A stretch of DNA of 43,278 nt from contig CAJXRS010000008.1 in the NCBI GenBank assembly GCA_913060555.1, positions 1 through 43,278 on the forward strand, given 5' to 3'. A model generated the notes under the pieces. That model saw only the letters and a list, made by a program, of their open reading frames with translations. It had not been told where the DNA came from and ran no database searches. This stretch comes from an uncultured Gammaproteobacteria bacterium (lineage in GTDB: Bacteria > Pseudomonadota > Gammaproteobacteria > Pseudomonadales > Porticoccaceae). Below, one piece after another: positions 22,044 to 31,698 of the stretch. Position 1 is the first letter of the stretch. The number at the start of each line of letters is the position of its first letter. The translations under genes were made by a program, and so were the position numbers.

Positions 22044-22694
22044 ATGCCCGAAAACACTTCTTCCACCACGCTGTATCGCATCGACGAATGCTCCGACGTG
22101 ATGGCCGATGCTTGCGTCGGCGATGACCAGGGCAATCTGATCTTCCTGTCGATCTGGGCGCGCGACACCGCCGTCCAGCAGTTCCTCGCTCGTCTGACCC
22201 TCGGGCGCGACGAACAGGGCCTGGACCAGTTCCACGTCATCACCGACCAGGGCGGCAGCGTCCCGGTGTTCGTCAGCAACGTCGATCGCCTGGAAAAGCG
22301 CATGACCCGTGCCTACCGGCGAACGCTGTTCGGTTCGCTGTCCAACGTGTGGCTGTTCGACCGCCGCTGCATCAAGCCCGACAAGGCAAACGCCAGCGCA
22401 CTGGCATTGCTGCCCAAGGGCAGCGCCCACCGGCTTGACCGCCTGTGGATGCTGGTGCGGGACACCTGCCCACTGCCGCTGCTCGACCACTGGCGCGAAA
22501 CCGTGCTGGAACTGCTACAGACCCGCGAGATGCTGGCCCGCCTTCCGTTCGCCCTCGGGCCGCTGGAAGGCAATCGGCTCGCCATCGACGTGCCGGCGCT
22601 GACCCTGGCGCTGGGCTCCCTGATCCGCAGTGACGTACTCACCGCCTATCCCTATCCGGCCAAGATTTGGACGCCGGAAGCGGTAGCGGCTTGA
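22044..22694 (+). CDS. Hypothetical protein (216 aa)
   Basis: A 216-aa protein starting MPENTSSTTLYRIDECSDVM, with CGAGGA upstream. The first 80 residues are strand-rich (DDQGNLIFLSIWARDTAVQQ, LDQFHVITDQGGSVPVFVSN). The middle has WLFDRRCIKPDKANASALAL. The last 80 are helical with HWRETVLELLQTREMLARLP. No family recognised. It reads like a conserved ICE accessory protein of unknown function. Confidence 0.7.
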   Translation: MPENTSSTTLYRIDECSDVMADACVGDDQGNLIFLSIWARDTAVQQFLARLTLGRDEQGLDQFHVITDQGGSVPVFVSNVDRLEKRMTRAYRRTLFGSLSNVWLFDRRCIKPDKANASALALLPKGSAHRLDRLWMLVRDTCPLPLLDHWRETVLELLQTREMLARLPFALGPLEGNRLAIDVPALTLALGSLIRSDVLTAYPYPAKIWTPEAVAA

Positions 22695-22706
22695 CCCGCC
22701 CGCGAG

Positions 22707-22724
22707 AGCACGCCAAGGCGTGCT
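22707..22724 (+). promoter_or_regulatory. Pre-gene hairpin
   Basis: AGCACGCC-AA-GGCGTGCT, a perfect 8-bp stem with a 2-base (effectively 4-base) loop followed by TTCGCACTTC. It begins 12 bases after one gene and ends 34 bases before the next start. Confidence 0.6.
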
Positions 22725-22758
22725 TTCGCACTTCATCCCCGCCAACCAGGAGACTTCC

Positions 22759-23868
22759 ATGGCTCTCATGTTCCCGCGGCTCGCCCGCAATTTCGCCAAG
22801 AACGGGTATTACCCGACCGACGAACCCACGCTCGAAAGAGCCCTCAACGCACTGATGCCCAGCGATGGCCCGATGTGCATCCTCGATCCCTGCGCCGGCG
22901 AAGGCGTGGCGATCGCCGAAGCCGCTCATGCTCTCGGGCGCGAGCAAGCCAAGGCGTTCGCCGTCGAGTTCGACGCGGAGCGGGCACGCCATGCCCGCGG
23001 CCTGGTCGATCACTGCCTGCACGCGGACCTGATGGACACGATGATCTCCAAGCAGTCCTTCGGACTGCTCTGGCTCAACCCACCGTATGGCGATCTGTCC
23101 AAGGACGTCAACGGCAACATCGGCTATCAGGGCCAGGGCCGTGCCCGCTTCGAGAAGCTCTTCTATCAGCGCAGCCTCTCGCTATTGCAGTATGGCGGCG
23201 TGCTGGTCTTCATCGTCCCTGGCTACGTGCTCGACGCCGAGCTGGTCGGCTGGCTGACACGCCACTACACGGACCTACGCATCTACCGAGCGGTGGAAAC
23301 GCAGTTCAAGCAGGTGGTGATCTTCGGCCGCAGGGTGCGCCAGCGCGAGCTGGCACCCGATGGTCTCAAGGCCGTGCGCAATCTGCTGCTGCAGATCGGG
23401 CTTGGTGAAGTCGAAGCCGAGGAACTGCCGAGCGAATGGCCGTTCCTGCCGTACATCGTCCCCGCCAGTCCGGCCGAGCCGGAGCATTTCTTCCGCGTGA
23501 CGATGGAGCCAGAGCAGTTCGCCGATGAAGTCGGCCGGCTGCAAGGCCTCTGGCCGTCGCAGGACACGCACCTGGGGGCCGCGCAGCAGTCGCTGCGTCC
23601 ACCGGCGCGTGCCTTGTCCCACTGGCATCTCGCCCTGGCTCTGGCCGCGGGCGCGATCTCGGGGGTTGTGCGCTCCAAGACCGGGCGCGTACTCGTCGTC
23701 AAAGGTGACACCCACAAGGACAAGACGCTTCAACGCGAATTCACCGAACGCGAAGACGGCTCCATCGCCGAGACCCGCATCCTCACCGACAAGTTCGTGC
23801 CCGTCATCCGCGCGTGGGACATGACGCCTGGCTCCCCCACGCGGGGCGAGGTGTTGACCATCCGCTGA
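22759..23868 (+). CDS. Adenine-methyltransferase-like protein (DUF6094 type)
   Basis: A 369-aa protein with a Rossmann methyltransferase core. ILDPCAGEGVAIAEAA at residues 41-56 is the SAM-binding motif I (DPCAGEG), AVEFDAERA at 68-76 is motif II, and LWLNPPYGD at 104-112 is the NPPY catalytic motif of N6-adenine (and some RNA/protein) methyltransferases. FIVPGYVL and VVIFGRR are later strands. The C-terminal 150 residues are a separate domain. Such proteins are a regular part of the helicase-linked block in PFGI-1-class ICEs. Substrate is unknown; DNA adenine modification is the simplest guess. CAGGAG precedes the start. Confidence 0.78.
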   Translation: MALMFPRLARNFAKNGYYPTDEPTLERALNALMPSDGPMCILDPCAGEGVAIAEAAHALGREQAKAFAVEFDAERARHARGLVDHCLHADLMDTMISKQSFGLLWLNPPYGDLSKDVNGNIGYQGQGRARFEKLFYQRSLSLLQYGGVLVFIVPGYVLDAELVGWLTRHYTDLRIYRAVETQFKQVVIFGRRVRQRELAPDGLKAVRNLLLQIGLGEVEAEELPSEWPFLPYIVPASPAEPEHFFRVTMEPEQFADEVGRLQGLWPSQDTHLGAAQQSLRPPARALSHWHLALALAAGAISGVVRSKTGRVLVVKGDTHKDKTLQREFTEREDGSIAETRILTDKFVPVIRAWDMTPGSPTRGEVLTIR

Positions 23869-23912
23869 TCGCTTCTCTACCGCTGACGGTCACCGTCGGC
23901 TTCCTCCACCCA

Positions 23913-23949
23913 CCGGGGTCCAGTCGCCCCGATGGGGCGCCGTGGCCCC
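23913..23949 (+). promoter_or_regulatory. Two-state pre-gene hairpins
   Basis: CGGGG (23913-23917) can pair with CCCCG (23927-23931), and GGGGC (23934-23938) with GCCCC (23945-23949); the second and third strands can also pair with each other. It lies 22 bases before the ATG at 23971. Confidence 0.5.
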
Positions 23950-23970
23950 TCCATCTTCAAGGAGCCTTCC

Positions 23971-24282
23971 ATGGCAGCCCAAGCACTTCCCATCGGCCAG
24001 ACATCGAGCCGGCGCTTCTTCCCAGGCGAGACCGTCGTGACCTGCGGCGTTGACGCCCTGGTCCAGCAAGGCCGGCTCAACCCGGTGCCGTACCTGCACC
24101 GCCACCTCAATGGCGACTGGGGCGACCTCGACGACTACGACAAGCGGCAGAACGAAGCCGCGCTGGAGTCCGGCGAGGACCGCCTGTTCTCTTCCTACCA
24201 GATCGCACCCGGCCTGCAGCTTTGGATCATCACCGAATCGGATCGCAGCGTGACCACGCTGCTGCTGCCTAGCGAGTACTGA
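23971..24282 (+). CDS. Small plasmid/ICE-related hypothetical protein (103 aa)
   Basis: A 103-aa protein starting MAAQALPIGQTSSRRFFPGE, with AAGGAG upstream. It contains FPGETVVTCGVDALVQQGRL, then HRHLNGDWGDLDDYDKRQNE and a C-terminal strand pair ending VTTLLLPSEY. I recognise this as a small conserved protein widespread on plasmids and ICEs, with no known function. It lies between the methyltransferase-like gene and the helicase. Confidence 0.72.
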   Translation: MAAQALPIGQTSSRRFFPGETVVTCGVDALVQQGRLNPVPYLHRHLNGDWGDLDDYDKRQNEAALESGEDRLFSSYQIAPGLQLWIITESDRSVTTLLLPSEY

Positions 24283-24326
24283 TTCTCTCCACCCGACGGC
24301 CGCCTGCCGTCTCTTCATCCCACCAC

Positions 24327-24373
24327 GGGGCATGCCATCACCCCGCTGTGGGGGGGCATGCCCCATTTTTTAT
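24327..24373 (+). promoter_or_regulatory. Terminator-like switch before the helicase gene
   Basis: GGGGCATGCC (24327-24336) pairs perfectly with GGCATGCCCC (24355-24364) and is followed by ATTTTTTATT, the form of an intrinsic terminator. An alternative CACGGGG/CCCCGctGTG stem (24325-24330 with 24341-24350) uses the same GGGG. The U-run ends about 13 bases before the helicase ATG at 24386, so this may be an attenuator for that gene. Confidence 0.65.
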
Positions 24374-24385
24374 TGGAACATCACC

Positions 24386-26665
24386 ATGTCCCTCGATCTC
24401 GAAACCACTGCCGTTGAAGCCGCACCCGTACAGGGCGAACTGCTCGATGCGGAATCTTCCCCTCTGACCCTGAGCCTTCAGGATTTCGTCGGCGAGTTCG
24501 GCGACGAACTGCTCGACGCCCTCAACAGCGCCAACCCGCCGGTCTATAACGGCCAGCCGCAGGCGCACCGGCAACTCGTCGTCGCCAGCCTCAAGCGCAA
24601 GCTGTTCCCGGCCCAGGCCGAAGTCGTCCACGCCGCCGCCGAACTGCTGATCGACCGTGGCGAACGCGCCGCGATTGTCAATGGCGAAATGGGCTGTGGC
24701 AAGACGACCGTCGGCATCGCCACGGCCGCCGTTCTCAACGCCGAAGGCTACCGCCGCACCCTGGTTCTTTCGCCACCGCACCTTGTTTACAAGTGGCGGC
24801 GCGAGATCCAGGAGACAGTGGCAGGCGCCAAGGTGTGGGTGCTCAACGGGCCGGACACGCTCGTCAAGCTCATCAAGCTGCGCGAGCAATTGAATGTCCA
24901 GCCCACGGGCCAGGAGTTCTTCGTCTTGGGCCGGGTCAGGATGCGGATGGGGTTCCACTGGAAGCCTGTCTTCACCCAGCGGCGTACCCGCCATGGCAAC
25001 GTGGCGGCGTGCCCGGACTGCGGTACGGTCATCACCGACCTCGACGGCGAGCCGGTCAACCCGGTCGCGCTCCAAGCCGAGGAATACCGCAGGAAGTGCA
25101 GCCATTGCGCCGCACCCCTGTGGACACTGATCCGCCCGCGCAGCCTGTCCGGCAGCGACCGGTCCTCGGCCGTGCTGAAAGCCTTGAAGCGCATCCCGAC
25201 GATCGGGGAAGTCACCGCGCAGAAGCTGATGCAGAAGTTCGGCGACGGGTTCCTGGCGTCGATGCTGGGCGACAACATCCATGAGTTCATCAACCTCATG
25301 GACGGCAACGGCGAACTGGTGTTTTCCGACCGTCAGGCCACGCGCATGGAGCGTGCGATGGCCAACATGGAGCTCGGCTTTGGCGAGGGCGGCTACCAGC
25401 CGTCCGAGTTCATCAAGCGCTACCTGCCGCAAGGCACGTTCGACCTGTGCATCGCGGACGAGGCACACGAGTACAAGAACGGTGGCAGTGCCCAGGGCCA
25501 AGCCATGGGCGTGCTGGCGGCGAAGGCTCGTAAGACCTTGCTGCTGACAGGCACGCTGATGGGCGGCTACGGGGACGACCTGTTCTACCTGCTGTTCCGA
25601 GCCCTGCCTGGGCGGATGATCGAAGACGGCTACCGCCCGACCACGAGCGGCAGCATGACCTCGGCGGCCATGGCGTTCATGAGGGACCACGGGGTCCTCA
25701 AGGACATCTACTCCGAAAACACCGGCACGGCGCACAAGACGGCCAGGGGCACCAAGGTATCGGTGCGCACGGTCAAGGCTCCGGGCTTCGGGCCGAAGGG
25801 GGTCTTGCGGTGCATCCTGCCGTTCACGATCTTCCTCAAGCTCAAGGACATCGGCGGCAACGTCCTGCCGCCGTATGACGAGGAGTTCCGTGAAGTCGCA
25901 ATGGACACGGCACAAGCCGCGGCCTACCGCGACCTGGCGGGTCGGCTGACCGCGGAGCTGAAACAGGCTCTTGCGCGACGCGATACGACGCTGCTGGGTG
26001 TGGTGCTCAACGTACTGCTGGCCTGGCCGGACTGCTGCTTCCGGTCGGAGACCGTGGTGCATCCGCGCACGCGCAACACCTTGGCGTTCGTCCCGGCTCA
26101 GTTCAACGAGTTCGAGGTGACGCCGAAAGAGCGCGAGCTGATCGACATCTGCAAGGAAGAGAAGGCGCAGGGCCGCAAGGTCCTGGCCTACACGGTCTAT
26201 ACCGGCACGCGTGACACCACGTCGCGCTTGAAGGTGCTGCTGGAGCAGGAAGGCTTTAGGGTGGCGGTGCTGCGCGCAAGCGTGGACGCCAGCCGACGCG
26301 AGGACTGGATCGCCGAGCAACTGGACCGTGGCATCGACGTGCTCATCACCAATCCCGAACTGGTCAAGACGGGACTGGACCTGTTGGACTTCCCGACGAT
26401 CGTTTTCATGCAGTCGGGCTACAACGTGTACTCGCTCCAGCAGGCGGCACGCCGCTCCTGGCGCATCGGACAGAAACAGCCGGTGCGCGTGATCTACCTC
26501 GGCTACGCCGGTTCCTCGCAGATGACCTGCCTGGAGCTGATGGCCAAGAAGATCATGGTGTCCCAGAGCACGTCGGGAGACGTGCCCGAATCCGGGCTCG
26601 ACGTCCTCAATCAGGATGGAGACTCGGTAGAGGTCGCTCTCGCGAGGCAACTCGTGGCGGCGTGA
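24386..26665 (+). CDS. SNF2/RapA-type DEAH helicase
   Basis: A 759-aa superfamily 2 ATPase. Walker A is EMGCGKTT at residues 101-108; Walker B/DEAH is IADEAHEYKN at about 355-364; motif III is LLLTGTLMGG near 387. The C-terminal RecA lobe ends with QQAARRSWRIGQKQPVRVIY near 685-705, the RIGQ arginine-finger motif typical of SNF2 remodellers. Between motif Ia and the DEAH box a Cys4 site (CPDCG near 210, CSHC near 239) suggests a zinc-binding insertion. The protein should translocate on duplex DNA using ATP. It closes the accessory block in many ICEs of this class; whether it serves replication, remodelling or defence is not known. No SD is clear; TTGGAACATCACC precedes the ATG. Confidence 0.85.
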   Translation: MSLDLETTAVEAAPVQGELLDAESSPLTLSLQDFVGEFGDELLDALNSANPPVYNGQPQAHRQLVVASLKRKLFPAQAEVVHAAAELLIDRGERAAIVNGEMGCGKTTVGIATAAVLNAEGYRRTLVLSPPHLVYKWRREIQETVAGAKVWVLNGPDTLVKLIKLREQLNVQPTGQEFFVLGRVRMRMGFHWKPVFTQRRTRHGNVAACPDCGTVITDLDGEPVNPVALQAEEYRRKCSHCAAPLWTLIRPRSLSGSDRSSAVLKALKRIPTIGEVTAQKLMQKFGDGFLASMLGDNIHEFINLMDGNGELVFSDRQATRMERAMANMELGFGEGGYQPSEFIKRYLPQGTFDLCIADEAHEYKNGGSAQGQAMGVLAAKARKTLLLTGTLMGGYGDDLFYLLFRALPGRMIEDGYRPTTSGSMTSAAMAFMRDHGVLKDIYSENTGTAHKTARGTKVSVRTVKAPGFGPKGVLRCILPFTIFLKLKDIGGNVLPPYDEEFREVAMDTAQAAAYRDLAGRLTAELKQALARRDTTLLGVVLNVLLAWPDCCFRSETVVHPRTRNTLAFVPAQFNEFEVTPKERELIDICKEEKAQGRKVLAYTVYTGTRDTTSRLKVLLEQEGFRVAVLRASVDASRREDWIAEQLDRGIDVLITNPELVKTGLDLLDFPTIVFMQSGYNVYSLQQAARRSWRIGQKQPVRVIYLGYAGSSQMTCLELMAKKIMVSQSTSGDVPESGLDVLNQDGDSVEVALARQLVAA

Positions 26666-26676
26666 TCCGTCTCACA

Positions 26677-26705
26677 AGCTGGCGCCATCAGGCGCCGGCT
26701 TTTCT
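26677..26705 (+). terminator. Terminator between helicase and fluoride operon
   Basis: AGCTGGCGCC-ATCA-GGCGCCGGCT followed by TTTCTCC. It sits between the convergent ends of the helicase gene (26665) and the fluoride operon (26733), and is better suited to the plus strand. Confidence 0.75.
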
Positions 26706-26732
26706 CCTTGACGAAGTCAGCGCCTTGCCGTG

Positions 26733-27350
26733 TCAGGCGAGGCTCGCGGTGTGGTGGCTTTCATTGACACGATGGATGGTGAACACCGTGTCCTGCAGCT
26801 CGATCTCATTGAGGCAGCACGGGTCCTGCTTGATGCGCCAGTAGCGCGACAGTGGCAGACCCAGGCTATGCAGCAGCAGGACGCGATTGATGCTGTCGTG
26901 GCCCACCAGGACGACCGTCTGGTCCCGATGCTTGCGCAGCACGATCCGCAGTACGTTGATGGCGCGCCCCAGCACACCGGCCATCGTCTCGCCACCCGGA
27001 ATCACGGCAAGATCGGGTGCCTCAAACCACAGACGCGACTCGTCGGGCCAGCGTGAACGCACCTCTTCGTGCGTGAGTCCCTGCCACTGACCGTAGTCGG
27101 TATCGGCAAGGTCTTCGAGCACGTGCACCTTCGAGGCCGTGGCGCGGCCGATGGCCTCCCCCGTGTGAACACACCGCGAGAGCGGGCTGGCGTAGATGGC
27201 ATCGGGCTTCCAGCCCTCTGCGACGCGCCTGCCGAGCGCTTCAGCCTGCCGCTTTCCCAGCTCCGAAAGTGGCAGTTCGGCACGCCCGCGAAAGCGCTCA
27301 GGCGCGATCCAGTCCACATGACCATGACGGGTCAGGATAACGTTTGTCAT
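26733..27350 (-). CDS. Histidine phosphatase / phosphoglycerate-mutase-like protein
   Basis: A 205-aa histidine phosphatase. LTRHGHVDW at residues 6-14 carries the phospho-accepting RHG; SPLSRCVHTGEAIG near 55-68 carries the second arginine; LVGHDSINRVLL near 147-158 carries the second histidine. The usual acid before DFG.WEG is present as Asp (DTDYGQWQG). Length suits a monomeric phosphatase rather than the 250-aa dPGM. It is the last gene of the fluoride operon, next to enolase, so it may act on 2- or 3-phosphoglycerate or a related phosphate that builds up when fluoride blocks glycolysis; that is inference. Gap to eno is 35 bp. Confidence 0.85.
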   Translation of the reverse strand: MTNVILTRHGHVDWIAPERFRGRAELPLSELGKRQAEALGRRVAEGWKPDAIYASPLSRCVHTGEAIGRATASKVHVLEDLADTDYGQWQGLTHEEVRSRWPDESRLWFEAPDLAVIPGGETMAGVLGRAINVLRIVLRKHRDQTVVLVGHDSINRVLLLHSLGLPLSRYWRIKQDPCCLNEIELQDTVFTIHRVNESHHTASLA

Positions 27351-27385
27351 TCATTCACTCTCCATAAAAACAGGTTTTCAAGACA

Positions 27386-29025
<1,640 letters not shown>

Positions 29026-29066
29026 GGCAGTCTCCTGGACCAAGTCATGAGTCGCGCCAAAGGTGC

Positions 29067-29390
29067 TTACTTCGCGCCCAGACCGATGCGTCCGTACTCG
29101 ACGGGCACCTTCACGTAGGTCAGGTCGATCGCTTCCTGCGCCAGCGCGTCCATCAAACGCCGGCAGGCCGCTTCGTCTACGGAGACGGTCACCGCCAGCG
29201 GTTGGTCGGCCAGTTCGAAGAAGTGCGCGGAGTGGAAGCGGCCGACGTGATCGAATCCTTCCGCACCGCCCACCAGCGTGCCGCCGACAGCGCCATGGTC
29301 CTTGGCGAACTCCAGGAGCCAGTCACCGATGGGCTTGTGCCCGTGGCGGCGGTCCTGCGCCGTGAAGAATGTCAGTTGGTAGCCTTTCAT
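29067..29390 (-). CDS. DUF190 (PII-like) protein of fluoride operons
   Basis: A 107-aa protein of the DUF190 family, which has a PII-like ferredoxin fold and is regularly found beside crcB. It has KGYQLTFFTAQDRRHGHKPIG at the N-terminus, then the Gly-rich loop GAVGGTLVGGAEGFDHVGRF and a final beta part (IDLTYVKVPVEYG). GGAG lies before the ATG (GGAGACCCC). It is thought to modulate or sense for the Fluc channel; direct evidence is limited. It lies 10 bp after crcB. Confidence 0.88.
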   Translation of the reverse strand: MKGYQLTFFTAQDRRHGHKPIGDWLLEFAKDHGAVGGTLVGGAEGFDHVGRFHSAHFFELADQPLAVTVSVDEAACRRLMDALAQEAIDLTYVKVPVEYGRIGLGAK

Positions 29391-29400
29391 GGGGTCTCCT

Positions 29401-29790
29401 TTACGATTGGCGAGTAGCGGATGCGGACGCCATGCCCAGCGCCGTCATCGTGAGCGAGCCGCCCACGTGCAGCGCCAGCATGCCGGCCGACCAGCCCAGG
29501 CGGCCGTCGCGCAGCAGCGTGAGCAGTTCGGCCGAGAACGTGGAAAAGGTGGACAGACCACCAGCGAGCCCGGTGATCACGAACAGGCGCCACACGGGCG
29601 ACAAGCCCGGTGCCATCCCGAAGTAGGCGATCGCAAAACCCACGATGTAGGCCGCAATCAGGTTCGATGCCAGGGTGCCCATCGGGATCGGCGGCACCAG
29701 GGCGTTCATCGCCACGCTCAGGCCGTAGCGCAGGAGCGCGCCGATGATGGAGCCGAGGCTGATGGCCAGGACTGCGTATGCGCCGCTCAT
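29401..29790 (-). CDS. crcB: Fluoride channel CrcB/Fluc
   Basis: A 129-aa four-helix membrane protein of the CrcB/Fluc family, which forms antiparallel dimers with two fluoride pores. The signature pieces are SIIGALLRYGLS (helix 1), TLASNLIAAYIVGF (helix 2 with the conserved Asn), and GGLSTFSTFSAE (the phenylalanine/threonine track lining the pore). The ATG at 29790 is preferred over a TTG two codons upstream. It sits in an operon that also encodes a CLC-F antiporter, so this element carries both known fluoride exporter types. Confidence 0.93.
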   Translation of the reverse strand: MSGAYAVLAISLGSIIGALLRYGLSVAMNALVPPIPMGTLASNLIAAYIVGFAIAYFGMAPGLSPVWRLFVITGLAGGLSTFSTFSAELLTLLRDGRLGWSAGMLALHVGGSLTMTALGMASASATRQS

Positions 29791-29792
29791 CG

Positions 29793-30188
29793 TCAAACGC
29801 CCCGGGTCGCATTGCCGGAGGCGGTCCTCAGGTGCGACAGCGGCAGCTCACACAGGAACAGCACGGCGTGGACCTTCTTCAACTCGTCCCCGTGCTCGTG
29901 CATGAACGCCCGCAGCCGCTGCTCGGTGTCCAGCAATTCCAGGCATTCCGGGTGCCGCATGCCCGTCAGTTCGGGGTGCTGGTGCGACAAGCGTTCTCCT
30001 GGCAGGTAGCCCGAACTGACCCGGTGCAGCATGGCCTGCAGGATGTTGGCCTTCTTGGCCACGGTAAGCAGGTGATGCGCCAGTGCAGGCGCGCTCAGGT
30101 GGTGCCAGAAACGGGTGACCTTGGCCCGGGTTGCGGTCGGGAAGTACAGCCGCAGCGCCGCGATGGTCTGGGACGTGTCTGTTTTCAT
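29793..30188 (-). CDS. DUF190-related / PII-like protein (tentative)
   Basis: A 131-aa soluble protein that overlaps the end of the CLC-F gene by an ATGA junction. It contains ALRLYFPTATRAKVTRFWHHLS, then a Leu/Ala-rich helix (ALAHHLLTVAKKANILQAML), HRVSSGYLPGERLSHQHPEL and LDTEQRLRAFMHEHGDEL. The order of a helix that ends in a Gly-containing loop, followed by a helix and a final strand (AVLFLCEL), resembles the DUF190/PII layout, but similarity is weak. Several His residues (HHLS, AHHL, HQHPE) could bind metal. Most likely an accessory protein of the fluoride transporters. Confidence 0.6.
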   Translation of the reverse strand: MKTDTSQTIAALRLYFPTATRAKVTRFWHHLSAPALAHHLLTVAKKANILQAMLHRVSSGYLPGERLSHQHPELTGMRHPECLELLDTEQRLRAFMHEHGDELKKVHAVLFLCELPLSHLRTASGNATRGV

Positions 30189-31567
30189 TCAACGCTTTCC
30201 TTGGAGACAGGGGGCAGTGCCACAGGATCTGCGGCGGAAGACTTCGAGGTTTCGCGGCGCTTCTTGAGGAAGGCGGCAAGATCGGCGATGCGCAGGTCTT
30301 CAGGGACAGCGGCCCGATGCCGGCGGTGCTTGCTGTGGCCTACGCGCTGCGCGTGGTAAATGCCGGTGTGCCCCGAGAACAGGTAAGCCGTGACGCAGCC
30401 GATGGCCGCCAGCGGACCGATCTCGGCACCGAACAGTTCCATCGCCATCAGGGTCGTGGCAATCGGGGTGTTGGCCGCGCCGGAGAACACCGCGACGAAG
30501 CCGATGCCGGCCATGAAAGCGAACGGCATCTGCAGGATCGGCGCCAGTGCGTTGCCCAGGGTAGCGCCGATGTAGAACAGCGGGGTGACCTCACCGCCCT
30601 TGAAGCCCGTGCCCAGCGACGCGACCGTGAAGCCGAACTTGCCAAGGAAATCCCACGGCTGCATCGGCTCCTGGAAGGCGCGCTCGATCTCCGGGATGCC
30701 CAGACCGATATACTGGTAGCCATCGAGCGCCCAGACCGCGAGGGCGATGACGATGCCGCCGGCGAACGGCCGAAGGGGTGCGTAATGGATGAGCCGCTTG
30801 ACCCGCGCCCCGAGCGCGTGAGTGACGCGGGCGAACAGCATGCCGACGATGCCGAACACGACCCCGGCGAGCACGACCGCCACCACGCTCCAAGCGCCGA
30901 CCGGCACGATCTGCCCGATCGCGTAATGGGCGTGGTGCACGCCCCAGGCCAGACATACCTGATCGGCCACGATGCCCGCCACCATGCAGGGGAACAGGGC
31001 GTCATAACGCATGCGCCCGATGGCCAGGATTTCCAGCCCGAACACGGCGCCCGCCATGGGCGTGCCGAACACCGACGAGAAGCCTGCGGCGATGCCGCAC
31101 ATCAGCAGGATGCGTCGGTCTTCATGTTCCAGGCGGAACACGTGGGTGAGTTGGTCGGCCAGCGCGCCGCCCATCTGCACCGCAGTGCCTTCGCGGCCCA
31201 CGGAAGCACCGAAGAGGTGTGACACCACCGTGCCGCCCAGCACCAGCGGCACCATGCGTAGCGGAACCACCTTCTTGGGGTCGTGGATCTCGTCGATGAT
31301 GAGGTTGTTGCCTCCGTCCACCGTCTTGCCGAGCAGGTGATACACGAGGCCCACGCCCAGGCCGGCCAGCGGCAGCAGCCAAATCACCCAAGGGTGGGAC
31401 TCGCGCCAGGCCGTGGCATGATCGAGGGAGACGAGGAAGAAGGCGGAGGCGCTGCCGGCCAGGACGGCAACAACGCTGGCGATGAGAAGCCACTTGCCCA
31501 CGTAGGGCAGCAGCTCAAGCTGTTCTAGACGGCGATTAGGCATGGGGTCGGTTCGCTCGAAATCCAT
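30185..31567 (-). CDS. clcF: CLC-F type fluoride/proton antiporter
   Basis: A 460-aa CLC-family membrane protein with 10 or more hydrophobic helices. Two pore signatures separate it from chloride CLCs. The usual GSGIP is replaced by DGGNNL (residues 84-89), and the second region reads GREGTAVQMGG (124-134) instead of GKEGPxxHIGA. Both are features of the CLC-F (eriC-F) branch that exports fluoride in exchange for protons. Further conserved pieces are FGTPMAGAVFGLE and GTGFKGGEVTPLF. The C-terminal 45 residues are cytosolic and charged. It is the first gene after the fluoride riboswitch. The start could be Met1 (31567) or Met9 (31543); neither has a strong ribosome binding site. Confidence 0.9.
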   Translation of the reverse strand: MDFERTDPMPNRRLEQLELLPYVGKWLLIASVVAVLAGSASAFFLVSLDHATAWRESHPWVIWLLPLAGLGVGLVYHLLGKTVDGGNNLIIDEIHDPKKVVPLRMVPLVLGGTVVSHLFGASVGREGTAVQMGGALADQLTHVFRLEHEDRRILLMCGIAAGFSSVFGTPMAGAVFGLEILAIGRMRYDALFPCMVAGIVADQVCLAWGVHHAHYAIGQIVPVGAWSVVAVVLAGVVFGIVGMLFARVTHALGARVKRLIHYAPLRPFAGGIVIALAVWALDGYQYIGLGIPEIERAFQEPMQPWDFLGKFGFTVASLGTGFKGGEVTPLFYIGATLGNALAPILQMPFAFMAGIGFVAVFSGAANTPIATTLMAMELFGAEIGPLAAIGCVTAYLFSGHTGIYHAQRVGHSKHRRHRAAVPEDLRIADLAAFLKKRRETSKSSAADPVALPPVSKESVE

Positions 31568-31599
31568 CGGGCTGACCCATGCAAGAGATGTGGACGTGA

Positions 31600-31690
31600 A
31601 CGCCTACAGCCCCGACAGAAGGTCAGGTAACTGTAGGCGTCATCGGCAGCGAATGCTGCGGTTCGGTTTCCCAGGAGGAACGCCATCTCC
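31600..31690 (-). promoter_or_regulatory. Fluoride riboswitch (crcB motif) with expression-platform hairpin
   Basis: Read on the minus strand, 31690-31631 fits the crcB/fluoride aptamer. It opens GGAGATGGCGTTCCTCC, continues with AACCG, a stem-loop GCAGC-ATTC-GCTGC, and closes GATGACGCCTAC. The 3' strand ACGCCTACAG (31640-31631) is then exactly repeated in complement as CTGTAGGCGT (31609-31600), the terminator-type arrangement of known fluoride riboswitches: without fluoride the aptamer end pairs downstream. Here the stem is not followed by a clear U-run, so it may act on translation or through Rho. The clcF start is 33 bases further. It should turn the seven-gene operon on in fluoride. Confidence 0.92.
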
Positions 31691-31698
31691 AAGCGCGC

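Noticed and set aside
24338-26650. 770-codon open frame on the minus strand opposite the helicase
   Set aside because: It mirrors the helicase gene in a GC-rich genome, has no motif and no ribosome binding site; a shadow of codon bias.
30131-31222. 363-codon plus-strand frame opposite the CLC-F gene
   Set aside because: Very rich in Arg, Asp, His and Gly as expected from the reverse of a membrane protein gene; no family resemblance.
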